NCBI GenBank assembly: GCA_963832725.1
Contig: CAWHVG010000006.1
Location: forward strand, 62,001-126,000
Direction: 5' to 3'
DNA from: JAEZBP01 sp963832725
Lineage (GTDB): Bacteria > Myxococcota_A > Polyangia > Polyangiales > Sandaracinaceae
DNA length: 64,000 bases
Shown here: positions 1 through 7,998 of the stretch, in pieces
Layout of the letters: the number at the start of each line of letters is the position of its first letter
How positions within the stretch are numbered: position 1 is the stretch's first letter
Translations under genes and position numbers: made by a program
Notes under the pieces: generated by a model
The model's input: only the letters and a program-made list of their open reading frames with translations
Told to the model about the DNA's origin: nothing
The model's database searches: none

Positions 1-255
1 GAGCAGCGCGGCCCAGCGCCGAGCGCCGAAACGATGCCAGCCGCCTCCAGCGCGGCCGTTCGCCCTGGCAGCCGCCAGCGCACGCGGCCGTTCGTCCGGA
101 CGCCGGCACCTCGACGCAGCCACCTCCGCCGTTCGCCCTGGCGAGCGCCGAAAACGCGACGCCCCCTACCGACAGAGGCCGCGCGACGCCCGTTGGGACG
201 CATACGCGGGCGGCCGCCCGCCGGCGCGACGTTTGGCTCTGGCGCACGACGCGAA
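1..255. other. intergenic or flanking stretch, no gene seen
   Basis: No reading frame here has family character on either strand. The long plus-strand open frame that crosses it continues antisense through citrate synthase and is a GC-bias shadow. Nothing else is recognised upstream of the hairpin at 256. Confidence 0.5.
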
Positions 256-288
256 GAGCCCGCGCCTCGCGTTGGCGAGGGCGGGCTC
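256..288 (-). terminator. hairpin downstream of citrate synthase
   Basis: GAGCCCGCGCCTCGC, a GTTG loop, then GCGAGGGCGGGCTC form a nearly perfect GC-rich stem 37 bases past the citrate synthase stop on the minus strand. There is no clear U tract, so it may be a weak or Rho-assisted terminator, or an mRNA-stabilising hairpin. Confidence 0.5.
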
Positions 289-324
289 CAGCGTGACGTG
301 CCCCAGAGGGGCCGCTCGGCGGGC

Positions 325-1611
325 TCAGCGATCCGAGAGCGGGACGTAGTCGCGCTGGGTCTCGCCCAGGTAGACCTGACGGGGCCGCGCGATGCGCTGC
401 TCCGGGTCGACCAGCATCTCCTGCCACTGCGACAGCCAGCCGGCCGTGCGGCCGATGGCGAAGAGCACCGGGTACATGTCCATCGGCAGGCCCATCGCCT
501 GGTAGATGATGCCCGAGTAGAAGTCGACGTTCGGGTAGAGCTTGCGCTCGACGAAGTACTCGTCCTCGAGGGCGATCCGCTCGAGCTCGACCGCGATGTC
601 GATCAGCGGGTTCCTGCCGACGGCGTCGAAGACCTCGTCCGCGAGGCGCTTGATGACCTTCGCGCGCGGGTCGTAGTTCTTGTAGACGCGGTGACCGAAG
701 CCCATCAGGCGGACGCTGCGGTCCTCCTTGGCGCGCTTGACGAAGTCCGGGATGTTGTCCTTGTGCCCGATCTCCTGGAGCATCCGGACGACGGCCTCGT
801 TCGCGCCGCCGTGCAGCGGGCCGTAGAGAGCCGCGCAGGCCGCCGCCAGCGCCGAGTAGGGGTCGACCCGGGAGCTGCCCACGCCGCGCATCGAGCTGGT
901 CGAGCAGTTCTGCTCGTGGTCCGCGTGGAGGATGAAGAGCGTATCGAGCGCCCGCTCCACCGCCGGGTTCGGGCTGTAGTTCCGCTCGGTCATCTTGAAC
1001 ATCATGTTCAAGAAGTTGCCGGCGTAGCTGAGCTCGTTGTCGGGGTAGACGATCGGCAGCCCGCGGCGGTGCCGGTAGGCGTAGGCGGCGAGCGTCGGCA
1101 GCTTGCCGATGAGCCGCGTGATCTGCAGGCGCCGGTTCTCCGCGTCGTCGACGTTCTTCGCCTCGGGATAGAACGTCGAGAGCGCGGCGACCGTGCTGAT
1201 GAGGATGCCCATCGGGTGGGCGTCGTAGCGGAAGCCGTCGATCAGCTCGCGGATGTTCTCGTGCACCATCGTGTGGTGCGTGATCTCGTGGACGAAACGC
1301 CCGTGCTCTTCCTTGGTCGGCAGCTCTCCGTTGAGCAGGAGGTAGCTCACCTCGAGGAAGCTCGCGTTCTCGGCCAGCTGCTCGATCGGATAGCCCCGGT
1401 AGCGCAGGATCCCCTTCTCGCCGTCGATGAAAGTGATCCGGCTCGTGCACGACGCGGTGTTCTTGTACGCCGGGTCGTAGGCCATGAGGCCGAAGTCGTC
1501 TTCCGCGACCTTGATCTGGCGGAGGTCCATGGCGCTGATCGTGCCGTTGGTCACCGGAAGCTCGTAGGTCTTCCCCGTGCGGTTGTCGGTCACGGTGAGC
1601 GTTTCTGCCAT
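325..1611 (-). CDS. gltA: citrate synthase (type II)
   Basis: Condenses acetyl-CoA with oxaloacetate to citrate, the entry step of the TCA cycle, in the cytoplasm. The 428-residue product has the full length of hexameric bacterial GltA. Visible family landmarks are the LHGGANEAV segment with an active-site His, the GFGHRVYKNYDPRAK segment with a second catalytic His, and the VDFYSG catalytic Asp. I chose the ATG at 1611, which gives MAETLTVTDNRTG and is preceded by GAGGGAG at good spacing. The frame stays open upstream to 1803, but that stretch is low-complexity Arg-rich and overlaps the divergent promoter region. The gene is divergent from sthA with a 221-bp gap and is followed by a hairpin. 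Confidence 0.97.
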   Translation of the reverse strand: MAETLTVTDNRTGKTYELPVTNGTISAMDLRQIKVAEDDFGLMAYDPAYKNTASCTSRITFIDGEKGILRYRGYPIEQLAENASFLEVSYLLLNGELPTKEEHGRFVHEITHHTMVHENIRELIDGFRYDAHPMGILISTVAALSTFYPEAKNVDDAENRRLQITRLIGKLPTLAAYAYRHRRGLPIVYPDNELSYAGNFLNMMFKMTERNYSPNPAVERALDTLFILHADHEQNCSTSSMRGVGSSRVDPYSALAAACAALYGPLHGGANEAVVRMLQEIGHKDNIPDFVKRAKEDRSVRLMGFGHRVYKNYDPRAKVIKRLADEVFDAVGRNPLIDIAVELERIALEDEYFVERKLYPNVDFYSGIIYQAMGLPMDMYPVLFAIGRTAGWLSQWQEMLVDPEQRIARPRQVYLGETQRDYVPLSDR

Positions 1612-1820
1612 GGCTTCGGTACTCCCTCGCGCTAAGAGTGATGTCGATGGGCGTGCGTCCCGCCCCCGACGCCACGCGCGCGCCGAGTCTACACGGGAGG
1701 AGCCCAGGTGGCACGTCGTCTCGATCGTGCCAGCGCGCGGATTGTGGGCAGCCGGAGGCCGCCTGTCGAGCCCGAACGTCCACCTCTCGGTGACTCGCCG
1801 CACCGGGAACCGAGATCGCC

Positions 1821-1826
1821 TATAAT
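1821..1826 (+). promoter_or_regulatory. perfect -10 box for sthA, probably leaderless
   Basis: TATAAT lies seven bases before the GTG start at 1833, so transcription would begin at or next to the start codon and no Shine-Dalgarno is visible. The -35 region (about 1798-1803) is poor. A perfect TATAAT is rare in DNA this GC-rich. Leaderless initiation is an inference. Confidence 0.5.
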
Positions 1827-1832
1827 CCGTCC

Positions 1833-3233
1833 GTGCGCGAGAGATACGACTTGGTCGTGGTCGGCTGCGGCCCCGCCGGCGAGAAGGGGGCGGCGCAGGC
1901 GGCCTACTTCGGTCACTCGGTCCTGGTGGTGGATTCGGCGCCGGAGCCGGGCGGGGCCGCGGTCCACACGGGCACGCTGCCCAGCAAGACGCTGCGGGAG
2001 ACGGCGCTCTACCTGTCCGGCCACCGGAGCCGGGAGCTCTACGGGGTCTCGGTCCGGCTGGATCCGGAGGCGACCGTCCCCAAGCTGATCGCCCGCAAGG
2101 ATCAGGTCGCCCTCCAGGAATCCCTCCGGATCCGCGAGAACCTCCGGCGCCACGGCGTCGACCTGGTCCGCGGACACGCCCGCTTCGCCGACCTGCACAC
2201 GGTCGCGATCGAGACCGAGTCCGGCGTCGAGCAGGTCCACGCGGATTTCGTGCTGATCGCCACCGGCTCGACGCCTCGGAGCCCGGCCAACATCCCGATC
2301 GTCGAGGAAGAGGAGGTCTACGACAGCGACGAGATCCTCGGCATCGACCGGCTCCCCGAGACGCTCGTGGTGCTCGGCGGCGGCGTCATCGGCTGCGAGT
2401 ACGCGTGCATGTTCGCGGCGCTCGGCGTGCGGGTGACCCTCCTCGACGGGCACGATCGGCTGCTCGGCTTCCTCGACCACGAGATCGGCGACCGTCTGAT
2501 GAACGCGATGCGCTCTCTGGGCGTCGAGGTCCGGCTCGAGACGCGCTGGGGCGAGGTCGATCACCAGCCGGGGCGCGGGGTGGTCACAGCCCTGCCGGAC
2601 GGTGGGGAGATCGTGAGCGAGAAGCTCCTCTTCGCGGCCGGACGGATTGCGAACACGGCGGAGCTCGGGCTTCACCACGTGGGCCTGGCGCCGACCTCGC
2701 GCGGCCACCTGGAGGTCGACGCGAGCTACCGAACCTCGCTCCCGCACGTCTACGCGGCGGGCGACGTCATCGGCTTCCCGGCCCTGGCGTCGACGTCGAT
2801 GGAGCAGGCGCGGGTCGCCATGTGTCACGCCTTCGGGATCGAGTACAAGCGCTGCCTCGCTCCCGTGCTGCCTTACGGCATCTACACCATCCCCGAGGTG
2901 AGCTGCGTGGGCGAGAGCGAGGAGACCGCCCGCGAGCGCGGCATCGACTACGTGGTGGGACGCGCGCGCTTCTGCGACAACGCCCGTGGGCTGATCATGG
3001 GAGACGTCGACGGGATGACCAAGCTCGTGGTGGAGCGCGAGAGCCGCCGGCTCATCGGCGTCCACGTCATCGGCGAGCGCGCCAGCGAGCTGATCCACAT
3101 CGGGCAAGCGGTGATGCACATGGAGGGGACCGTCGACGCGTTGATCGAGATGGTCTTCAACTATCCGACCCTCGCCGAGTCCTACAAGTACGCCGCCTAC
3201 GACGCGCTCGGGCAGCTCGGCGCGGGCCGCTGA
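1833..3233 (+). CDS. sthA: soluble pyridine nucleotide transhydrogenase
   Basis: Flavoprotein moving hydride between NADPH and NAD+ in the cytoplasm. The 466-residue product matches the usual SthA length. The N-terminal FAD dinucleotide fold (VVGCGPAGEKGA, about residue 9) is followed by TGTLPSKTLRE, where the redox-active cysteine pair of lipoamide dehydrogenases is missing, as is typical of SthA. A second Rossmann motif (VLGGGVIGCEYA) is near residue 176, and the FAD-binding YAAGDVIG is near residue 309. The C-terminal dimerisation domain carries HIGERASELIHIGQ in place of the His-Glu disulfide-reductase dyad. The start is GTG at 1833, supported by fold alignment and the -10 box just upstream. 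Divergent from gltA, so NADPH balance and TCA entry share a promoter region. Confidence 0.96.
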   Translation: MRERYDLVVVGCGPAGEKGAAQAAYFGHSVLVVDSAPEPGGAAVHTGTLPSKTLRETALYLSGHRSRELYGVSVRLDPEATVPKLIARKDQVALQESLRIRENLRRHGVDLVRGHARFADLHTVAIETESGVEQVHADFVLIATGSTPRSPANIPIVEEEEVYDSDEILGIDRLPETLVVLGGGVIGCEYACMFAALGVRVTLLDGHDRLLGFLDHEIGDRLMNAMRSLGVEVRLETRWGEVDHQPGRGVVTALPDGGEIVSEKLLFAAGRIANTAELGLHHVGLAPTSRGHLEVDASYRTSLPHVYAAGDVIGFPALASTSMEQARVAMCHAFGIEYKRCLAPVLPYGIYTIPEVSCVGESEETARERGIDYVVGRARFCDNARGLIMGDVDGMTKLVVERESRRLIGVHVIGERASELIHIGQAVMHMEGTVDALIEMVFNYPTLAESYKYAAYDALGQLGAGR

Positions 3234-3325
3234 GCACGACGGCGTTCCGCAGCAGTTTGCGCGGCACGGTGCTTCCGCCAGGCGACCGGCAGCAAACGGG
3301 CGGTGGTGGCCCGTGGGACCCTGTC

Positions 3326-3829
3326 TCACGGCAGCTCGATTGAGAGGACGTCGGCACCGAGCCGCTCGAGCACGCGAGCGGCGCTCCACTGCTCGCGCGG
3401 GTCCGGCTGGGCGCCCGCCAGCGCCGTCTCCTGCTCGATCCGCCACGCGGGCTCGCTCCGCTTGCGCTGGCAGAAGGCGACGAGATCCCGGCCCCAGGCG
3501 CGGTCCGCCTCGGCGCCGAGGACGAGGGCGCGCCACTCGCCCGCGTCGAACACCAGCTCGCCCTCCGCCCGCGCGGCCTCGGCTCGCTCCGCGTCGAGCT
3601 CCACCCGGACCACACCGGGGACGCCGGCGACGTGCAGCCCCAAGCTCGGCGCGACCGGAAGCGCCGCCAGGAGGGCAGCCGGCAGCTCCAGCGCCTCGGC
3701 GAAGCGCAGCGGCCGGACGAGCCCGCGCGTCAGCACCTTCGCCGCCTGGATGGCGGCCGCGGGCATGGCGGCGGGGATGGCCTGCTCGGCGGCGTGCGCG
3801 GTGGAGGTGGTCTCGAGGCTGGTCAGCAT
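3326..3829 (-). CDS. conserved hypothetical protein, 167 aa
   Basis: I do not recognise a family. The product is Ala-rich near the N-terminus and then has regular alternating hydrophobic segments such as LGLHVAGVPGVVRVELDAERAE and EWRALVLGAEAD, suggesting a soluble alpha/beta domain of about 120 residues; it ends LGADVLSIELP. No signal peptide, membrane helix or metal motif is visible. The ATG at 3829 follows AAAGGGA at seven bases. The frame is open upstream to 3958, but that extension is basic and unstructured. It is convergent with sthA, 92 bases away, and its upstream side faces the 166-bp repeat pair. Confidence 0.7.
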   Translation of the reverse strand: MLTSLETTSTAHAAEQAIPAAMPAAAIQAAKVLTRGLVRPLRFAEALELPAALLAALPVAPSLGLHVAGVPGVVRVELDAERAEAARAEGELVFDAGEWRALVLGAEADRAWGRDLVAFCQRKRSEPAWRIEQETALAGAQPDPREQWSAARVLERLGADVLSIELP

Positions 3830-3960
3830 CGCTCGTCCCTTTCGTGGTGCCGCTCGCTGCGGTTGGCCCGACGGACGGCCCCCCCGCGGCCCGACTGACG
3901 GGACGGCGAAAAAAAAACTCGATCTGAACCCTGCGCGACGAAGGAACCCGGTCGCCATCT

Positions 3961-4292
3961 AGGTGACTGGTGTCAAACGACGCCCGAAGGATTTCCGAGC
4001 GCGACAGGTCTGGATTGTCGTTCGGCCCGACGACGAAATGCTGAAGCATTTTGGAGGAGGGACGGGCGGCGAGACGGGCCTGTCCCGCCGGAAAGACGAG
4101 GAGCGCTCGTTCGACACCAGCCATCTAGGTGACTGGTGTCAAACGACGCCCGAAGGATTTCCGAGCGCGACAGGTCTGGATCGTCGTTCGGCCCGACGAC
4201 GAAATGCTGAAGCATTTTGGAGGAGGGACGGGCGGCGAGACGGGCCTGTCCCGCCGGAAAGACGAGGAGCGCTCGTTCGACACCAGCCACCT
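3961..4292. repeat. tandem pair of 166-bp palindromic elements
   Basis: Two copies (3961-4126, 4127-4292) differ at only a few bases. Each unit is itself one long imperfect inverted repeat: left end AGGTGACTGGTGTCAAACGA, right end the complement of AGATGGCTGGTGTCGAACGA, with arms of about 80 bases meeting at a perfect AAATGCT-GA-AGCATTT centre (4036-4051 and 4202-4217). The junction is therefore also palindromic. No coding capacity is credible. This is MITE-like or REP-like architecture; no parent transposase is in view. Confidence 0.85.
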
Positions 4293-4299
4293 AGCGCGG

Positions 4300-5664
4300 T
4301 CAGAGGCAGGCGAGCCCGTCGATGCAGGTCCCGGCCGAACAGCTCCGGGACGCGCAGTCGTCGGAGACGGAGCAGCCGCCGCCGAGCGGGGCGCGCGCCA
4401 CACACACGCCGCCCTGGCAGAGCGACTCGACGCAGACGCTCATTCCGTCGTCGCACGCGTCGCCCGGATAGCGGGCGTGCTGGCAGTGCGAGCCGTCGCA
4501 CGCCAGCCCGCTCTGGCAGGGGACGGCGTCGAGGAGGGCGGTGCTGCACGCCTCGCCGAAGGCCGGCAGCGGCGCGCACGCGCTCGACACGCAGCGGAGC
4601 TCGGCGTCGCAATCGCTGGTGGTCTCGCAAGGGCCCCCCGACGACGAGACGGCGCCGCAGGTCCCGAACATCGAGGAGTCGGGCTGATGGCACGTCAGCG
4701 GCGCGGCGCAGTCCCCGTTTTCGCCGCAGGGATCACCATCGCCGCCCGGCGACCGACAGGTCCCGGGGTGGAAGTCCAGCGAGACGCAGCGCAGGCCGTC
4801 ACCGCAGCGACCGACCTGGCCGAAGACATCGCAGCTCGCGCCCTCCCCCACCGGCTCTCGGCAAATCGAGGTCGCGTGCTCGCACCACAGTCCGTCGTTG
4901 AAGCAGTCGTCTCTCGCCGCCACCGAGGCGCAGGAATCGCCGGCGGAGAAGGGAGCCCCACACGTTCCACCCTCGTGGCAGACGAGCGAGACCGCGCATT
5001 GAGTGCTGTCGGCGCAGCTGTCCCCCTCCATTCCTTTCGGTGTGCAGGTGCCGGGGCAGGTGGAGCCGCTCATCGCGCAGAAGAGCCCGTCCGCGCAGTC
5101 GACATCGTCGGCGCAGGGGTCGCCCGATCCCTGATGGCCCGTGACGACCCCCGGACACAGTGCGAGGACCTGGTGGACCGTCGGCACGAAGAAGAACGCC
5201 CCGAAGTCGCAGGGAGCGGCCTCGAAGCGGGCGGCACAGGCGCCGGCGGCCGCGGGGTCGTAGCTCACCCAGCCGGAAGAGACCTCCATCCCCAGGTCCG
5301 CGCCGCGCGCGCAGATTCGATCGTGTTCACAGTTGTCGAGGCTGCGATAGGGCGCGCCCTCGCACGAGATCAACGCGCGGCAGACATCCGCGACCACGTT
5401 CTCGCAGAACGAGGAGAAGGGGATCTCCGCCAGCCCTCCGTCGCCCGGGACCGCCGCGTCGCTCCGGAGCCCCGAGTCCGGAGCCGGGCTGGCGCCGGCG
5501 TCGAGGCCGGCGTCGTCGCGCGCCGCCCCGCCGTCGGCGCCCGGCCCGGAGTCGCGCCAGCCACCGCCATCCATCTCCGTCCCGCCATCGCCTGCGCTCG
5601 CGGAGCCGTCTCCGCAGCCAGAGAGAAGCAAGAGAGCCAGGCTCACCCTCATCGTGTGTATCAT
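4300..5664 (-). CDS. cysteine-rich secreted lipoprotein
   Basis: Predicted outer-surface lipoprotein of 454 residues. The signal peptide ends in a lipobox, LLLLSGC, at about residue 18. A disordered Asp/Gly/Ala/Ser-rich tether of about 60 residues follows, then an all-beta-looking region with more than 40 cysteines in repeats of the form GDPCxxxxDCxxGLxC, resembling Dickkopf-like or EGF-like cysteine-rich modules common in myxobacterial lipoproteins. Ligand and function are unknown. I place the start at ATG 5664 (a second ATG is at 5652). No Shine-Dalgarno is visible, but TACAAT at 5671-5676 lies six bases before the ATG, consistent with leaderless transcription. The stop is eight bases from the palindromic repeat pair, which may act as its transcription end. 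Confidence 0.85.
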   Translation of the reverse strand: MIHTMRVSLALLLLSGCGDGSASAGDGGTEMDGGGWRDSGPGADGGAARDDAGLDAGASPAPDSGLRSDAAVPGDGGLAEIPFSSFCENVVADVCRALISCEGAPYRSLDNCEHDRICARGADLGMEVSSGWVSYDPAAAGACAARFEAAPCDFGAFFFVPTVHQVLALCPGVVTGHQGSGDPCADDVDCADGLFCAMSGSTCPGTCTPKGMEGDSCADSTQCAVSLVCHEGGTCGAPFSAGDSCASVAARDDCFNDGLWCEHATSICREPVGEGASCDVFGQVGRCGDGLRCVSLDFHPGTCRSPGGDGDPCGENGDCAAPLTCHQPDSSMFGTCGAVSSSGGPCETTSDCDAELRCVSSACAPLPAFGEACSTALLDAVPCQSGLACDGSHCQHARYPGDACDDGMSVCVESLCQGGVCVARAPLGGGCSVSDDCASRSCSAGTCIDGLACL

Positions 5665-5769
5665 CGGCCGATTGTAGTACACGTTCGAACGACCGGAACG
5701 AGTCCCCGATTCGGGACGGCACGACTCCCGCCGCGAGGGCGCCGCTCATCTCATCGACGCCGCGCGGCG

Positions 5770-6106
5770 CTCGAGAGGACCGCCGTGCTCGGCCACAGCC
5801 TCGGCGGCAAGGTCGCGCGCGATTCGATTGCAGGGCATCCGGAGGACATCGCGCAGCTCTTCGTGGTCGACTCGCTCCCGGGCTCCCGGCCCGACGGGCG
5901 CGGCTCGGAGGGCGCGCTCGGAGCGGTGGAGAGCTCGCTCGGCTCCCGGCGCGCTTCGAGGGCGAGCCGCGCCTCGGGCGTCTCCCACCGCCGTCGTGCC
6001 GGATCCCGCGCCAATGCTCTCGCGCGCTCGCGTTGAGCAGGAGGCGCTCGGTCCGCACGGTCGACTGAACGGCGAAGACGGTCTTCACCTTCCGGTGGCG
6101 AGGTGA
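5770..6106 (+). pseudogene. alpha/beta-hydrolase remnant
   Basis: One frame reads ERTAVLGHSLGGKVARDSIA then GHPEDIAQLFVVDSLPG. This is the nucleophile elbow (GHSLGG) and following strand of an alpha/beta hydrolase. Similarity then continues in other frames (LPARFEGEPRLG, later ALGPHGRLNGEDG). There is no N-terminal core and no intact C-terminal lid, so this is a truncated, multiply shifted remnant. It ends where the 41-bp repeat array begins. Confidence 0.55.
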
Positions 6107-6595
6107 AGCCAGCGTCGAGACGGTCATCACCCTCGGGGCTGCTGCGTTCGACCAGGCGTCGAAGGGTGATCACCATCCACCCCCCGAGGTGAAAGCAGCG
6201 TCGAGACGGTCATCACCCTCGGGGTGCTCGTTTCAACCCGTCGAGGGAGGGTGACGACCATCGGCATGCCTGCTTCGAACCAGCATCGAGAGGGTGATGA
6301 CCATCCACCCCGCTCGGTTCACCTCGATGGTCGATGGTGATCACCCTCCGATGACGAGGTGAACGCAGGAGCGGGATGGTGATCACCATCTCGAACGACG
6401 TGAAACCAGCGCATTGATGGTGATCACCATCTCGAACGAGGTGAAACCAGCGCAACGATGGTCATCACCATCTCGAGCGAGATGAACGCAGCAGCCGGAT
6501 GGTCATCACCATCTCGAACGAGGTAAAACAAGCGCAACGATGGTGATCACCATCTCGAACGAGGTAAAACCAGCGCAACGATGGTCATCACCATC
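6077..6595. repeat. array of 13 quasi-palindromic sites, 41-44 bp apart
   Basis: Core sequence GATGGTGATCACCATC (perfect palindrome) or one-base variants begins at 6077, 6119, 6163, 6205, 6248, 6291, 6333, 6375, 6416, 6457, 6498, 6539 and 6580. The last six units are exactly 41 bp apart and nearly identical, including the linker (TCGAACGAGGTGAAACCAGC). The first seven are degenerate and spaced 42-44 bp, and some carry one half as AGGGTGAT. The spacing is about four helical turns throughout, so sites face the same side of the DNA. No spacer diversity of CRISPR type. Confidence 0.9.
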
Positions 6596-6823
6596 CCTGT
6601 CGAGGGATATCGGGGCGCGACCGAGTTCGTCGCGCACGCTGCGGGTGAACGCGTCTTCGAGGATTTTGCGGGATGCAGAACGGGTTGTGCCTCTCTTCCG
6701 GCGGCAGAACGCGTCGCGCTCCGGCGCGTAGCCGAAGGTGCAAGTCCGACTCAGTAACTGCCGTGACAACCGCTGAGCCTCCTCTGCGCCACCGAGAGCT
6801 ACGGCCATATGACGAAGCCTCTC
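6596..6823. other. intergenic, no gene seen
   Basis: Short open frames run on both strands, but none has recognisable family character. It separates the palindrome array from the TPR remnant. Confidence 0.4.
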
Positions 6824-7335
6824 TCAGGCGACTTGCCATATTTGATTCGCGTCGGTACCGGAGCAGCGCTCATCATAGATGCGCAGGAATCGGCGACGCG
6901 CTTCGGGCCAGCGCCCGTAGTAGAAGAGCAGCAACGCATCGTCGAATTCGTACCCCGCGCGCACGCGCTCGACGTCCTGAGCTTCCGGGACCCGCGCCAG
7001 ATAGGTCTCGCGCGCGTCGAACAAACGCTGCACCAGCGGCGGCATCTGGATCGGCGTGACGCGGGGAGGATCGCCGGCAGGCTGTGGGACGTCGGCCGCA
7101 GGGTCGCTTCGGACGTGGAGCTCGCCCCGCTCCTGCGCCTGCTCGACGAGGCGGTGCAGTGACTCCACGACCCGCCGCGCCGACGCGGACGAGACCTGTC
7201 GTCCAGCCTCGAATCCCGGACATCCGCATACACCTGGGCGGCCAGAAGAGCGCGTCGGCGAGATTGTACTGCAGCTCGTAGAGGGTCGGGTCGTGCGGGC
7301 AGGCTCGGACGTACCACGCACCGAGCCCGGTGCCG
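6824..7335 (-). pseudogene. C-terminal remnant of a TPR protein
   Basis: Three minus-strand frames give consecutive pieces of one protein: YVRACPHDPTLYELQYNLAD then ALFW (about 7330-7255), AAQVYADVRDSRLDDR (about 7255-7205), and RRVVESLHRLVEQAQERGEL through IQMPPLVQRLFDARETYLAR to DDALLLFYYGRWPEARRRF and a stop at 6824. Two frameshifts lie near 7255 and 7200. The alternating Y/L/A helical pattern is tetratricopeptide-like and resembles the C-terminal part of long myxobacterial TPR proteins. The N-terminal bulk is absent and the C-terminus looks cut, so this is a decayed fragment. Confidence 0.65.
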
Positions 7336-7627
7336 GCCCCTTCACCACGTCGCGGGACGTGGCGGAAGCGATCTGGCGCGCGGTGACCGACCCCGCGTGC
7401 CCGCTCCGCCAGCCGGCGGGCCGCGAAGACGTGAGAGCGCGAGTCGGATCACCGAGGTCACGCGCCGTGGTGGCGCGCCGCCACGAGGGACGCCACCCGC
7501 CGCGGCCTGCACGCCGCGCTCACCCTCGTTCGCCCGGACTACGTCGGGCACCAATATTGAAGCCTCTGGGCCATGGACGTTGGTAGCAACTGAAGGCGCT
7601 CGGCGAGCCGAGAAGAAAACACGAAAC

Positions 7628-7927
7628 ATGGGTACCATAAAAGAACGGCTGAGGGGCGCCGTGGATGAGGTCGAGGGAAAGGTCGAGGAGGCCGCCGGCC
7701 GCATCAGCGGAGACCGCCGCCGCGAGGCGGAAGGCCGCGCCGGAGCAAAGCGCGGCAGAGCGCGGCAGGAGATCGCCAAGAGCGTCGCGCGCGGCAAGGG
7801 CACGCTGGAGCGCGCCAAGGGGCGAGCGGAGCGCGCCGTGGGCGACGTCACCGGCGACGAGGAGATGCACGCGCGTGGCTCGAGGGACGTCGCGAAGGGT
7901 CGCATCCGAGGAAAGCTGAACGAGTGA
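7628..7927 (+). CDS. CsbD-like stress response protein
   Basis: Small, highly charged, helical cytoplasmic protein of 99 residues. It opens MGTIKERLRGAVDEVEGKVE, the hallmark of the CsbD family (general-stress proteins of unknown mechanism). Two CsbD-like modules are visible, about residues 3-40 and 50-99, the second ending GDEEMHARGSRDVAKGRIRG. The ATG at 7628 follows a purine-rich GAGAAGAAAAC. It stands alone in the gene-poor belt. Assignment to CsbD rests on the N-terminal motif and composition. Paralogous CsbD-like proteins are common in soil bacteria. Confidence 0.8.
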   Translation: MGTIKERLRGAVDEVEGKVEEAAGRISGDRRREAEGRAGAKRGRARQEIAKSVARGKGTLERAKGRAERAVGDVTGDEEMHARGSRDVAKGRIRGKLNE

Positions 7928-7998
7928 GTGCGGTCGCCTTCCCGCGGAGAGCGCGCACTCCTTGAACGGCCCGCTCACGGGGCTGAGCGAAAGAAGTG

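Noticed and set aside
34..1635. Long plus-strand open frame antisense to citrate synthase, 533 codons
   Set aside because: Arg/Val/Glu-rich translation with no family character; a GC-bias shadow of gltA, like many other long antisense frames in the window (for example 16786-19488 and 9922-11685).
6077..6595. CRISPR array
   Set aside because: Linkers between the palindromes are themselves repeated, not unique spacers; the same holds for the 22-, 47- and 67-bp arrays. No cas genes are in the window.
6735..6775. Group II intron or RNA gene, from GAAGGTGCAAGTCCGACTC-like sequence
   Set aside because: No reverse transcriptase, domain V fold or exon binding sites could be supported.
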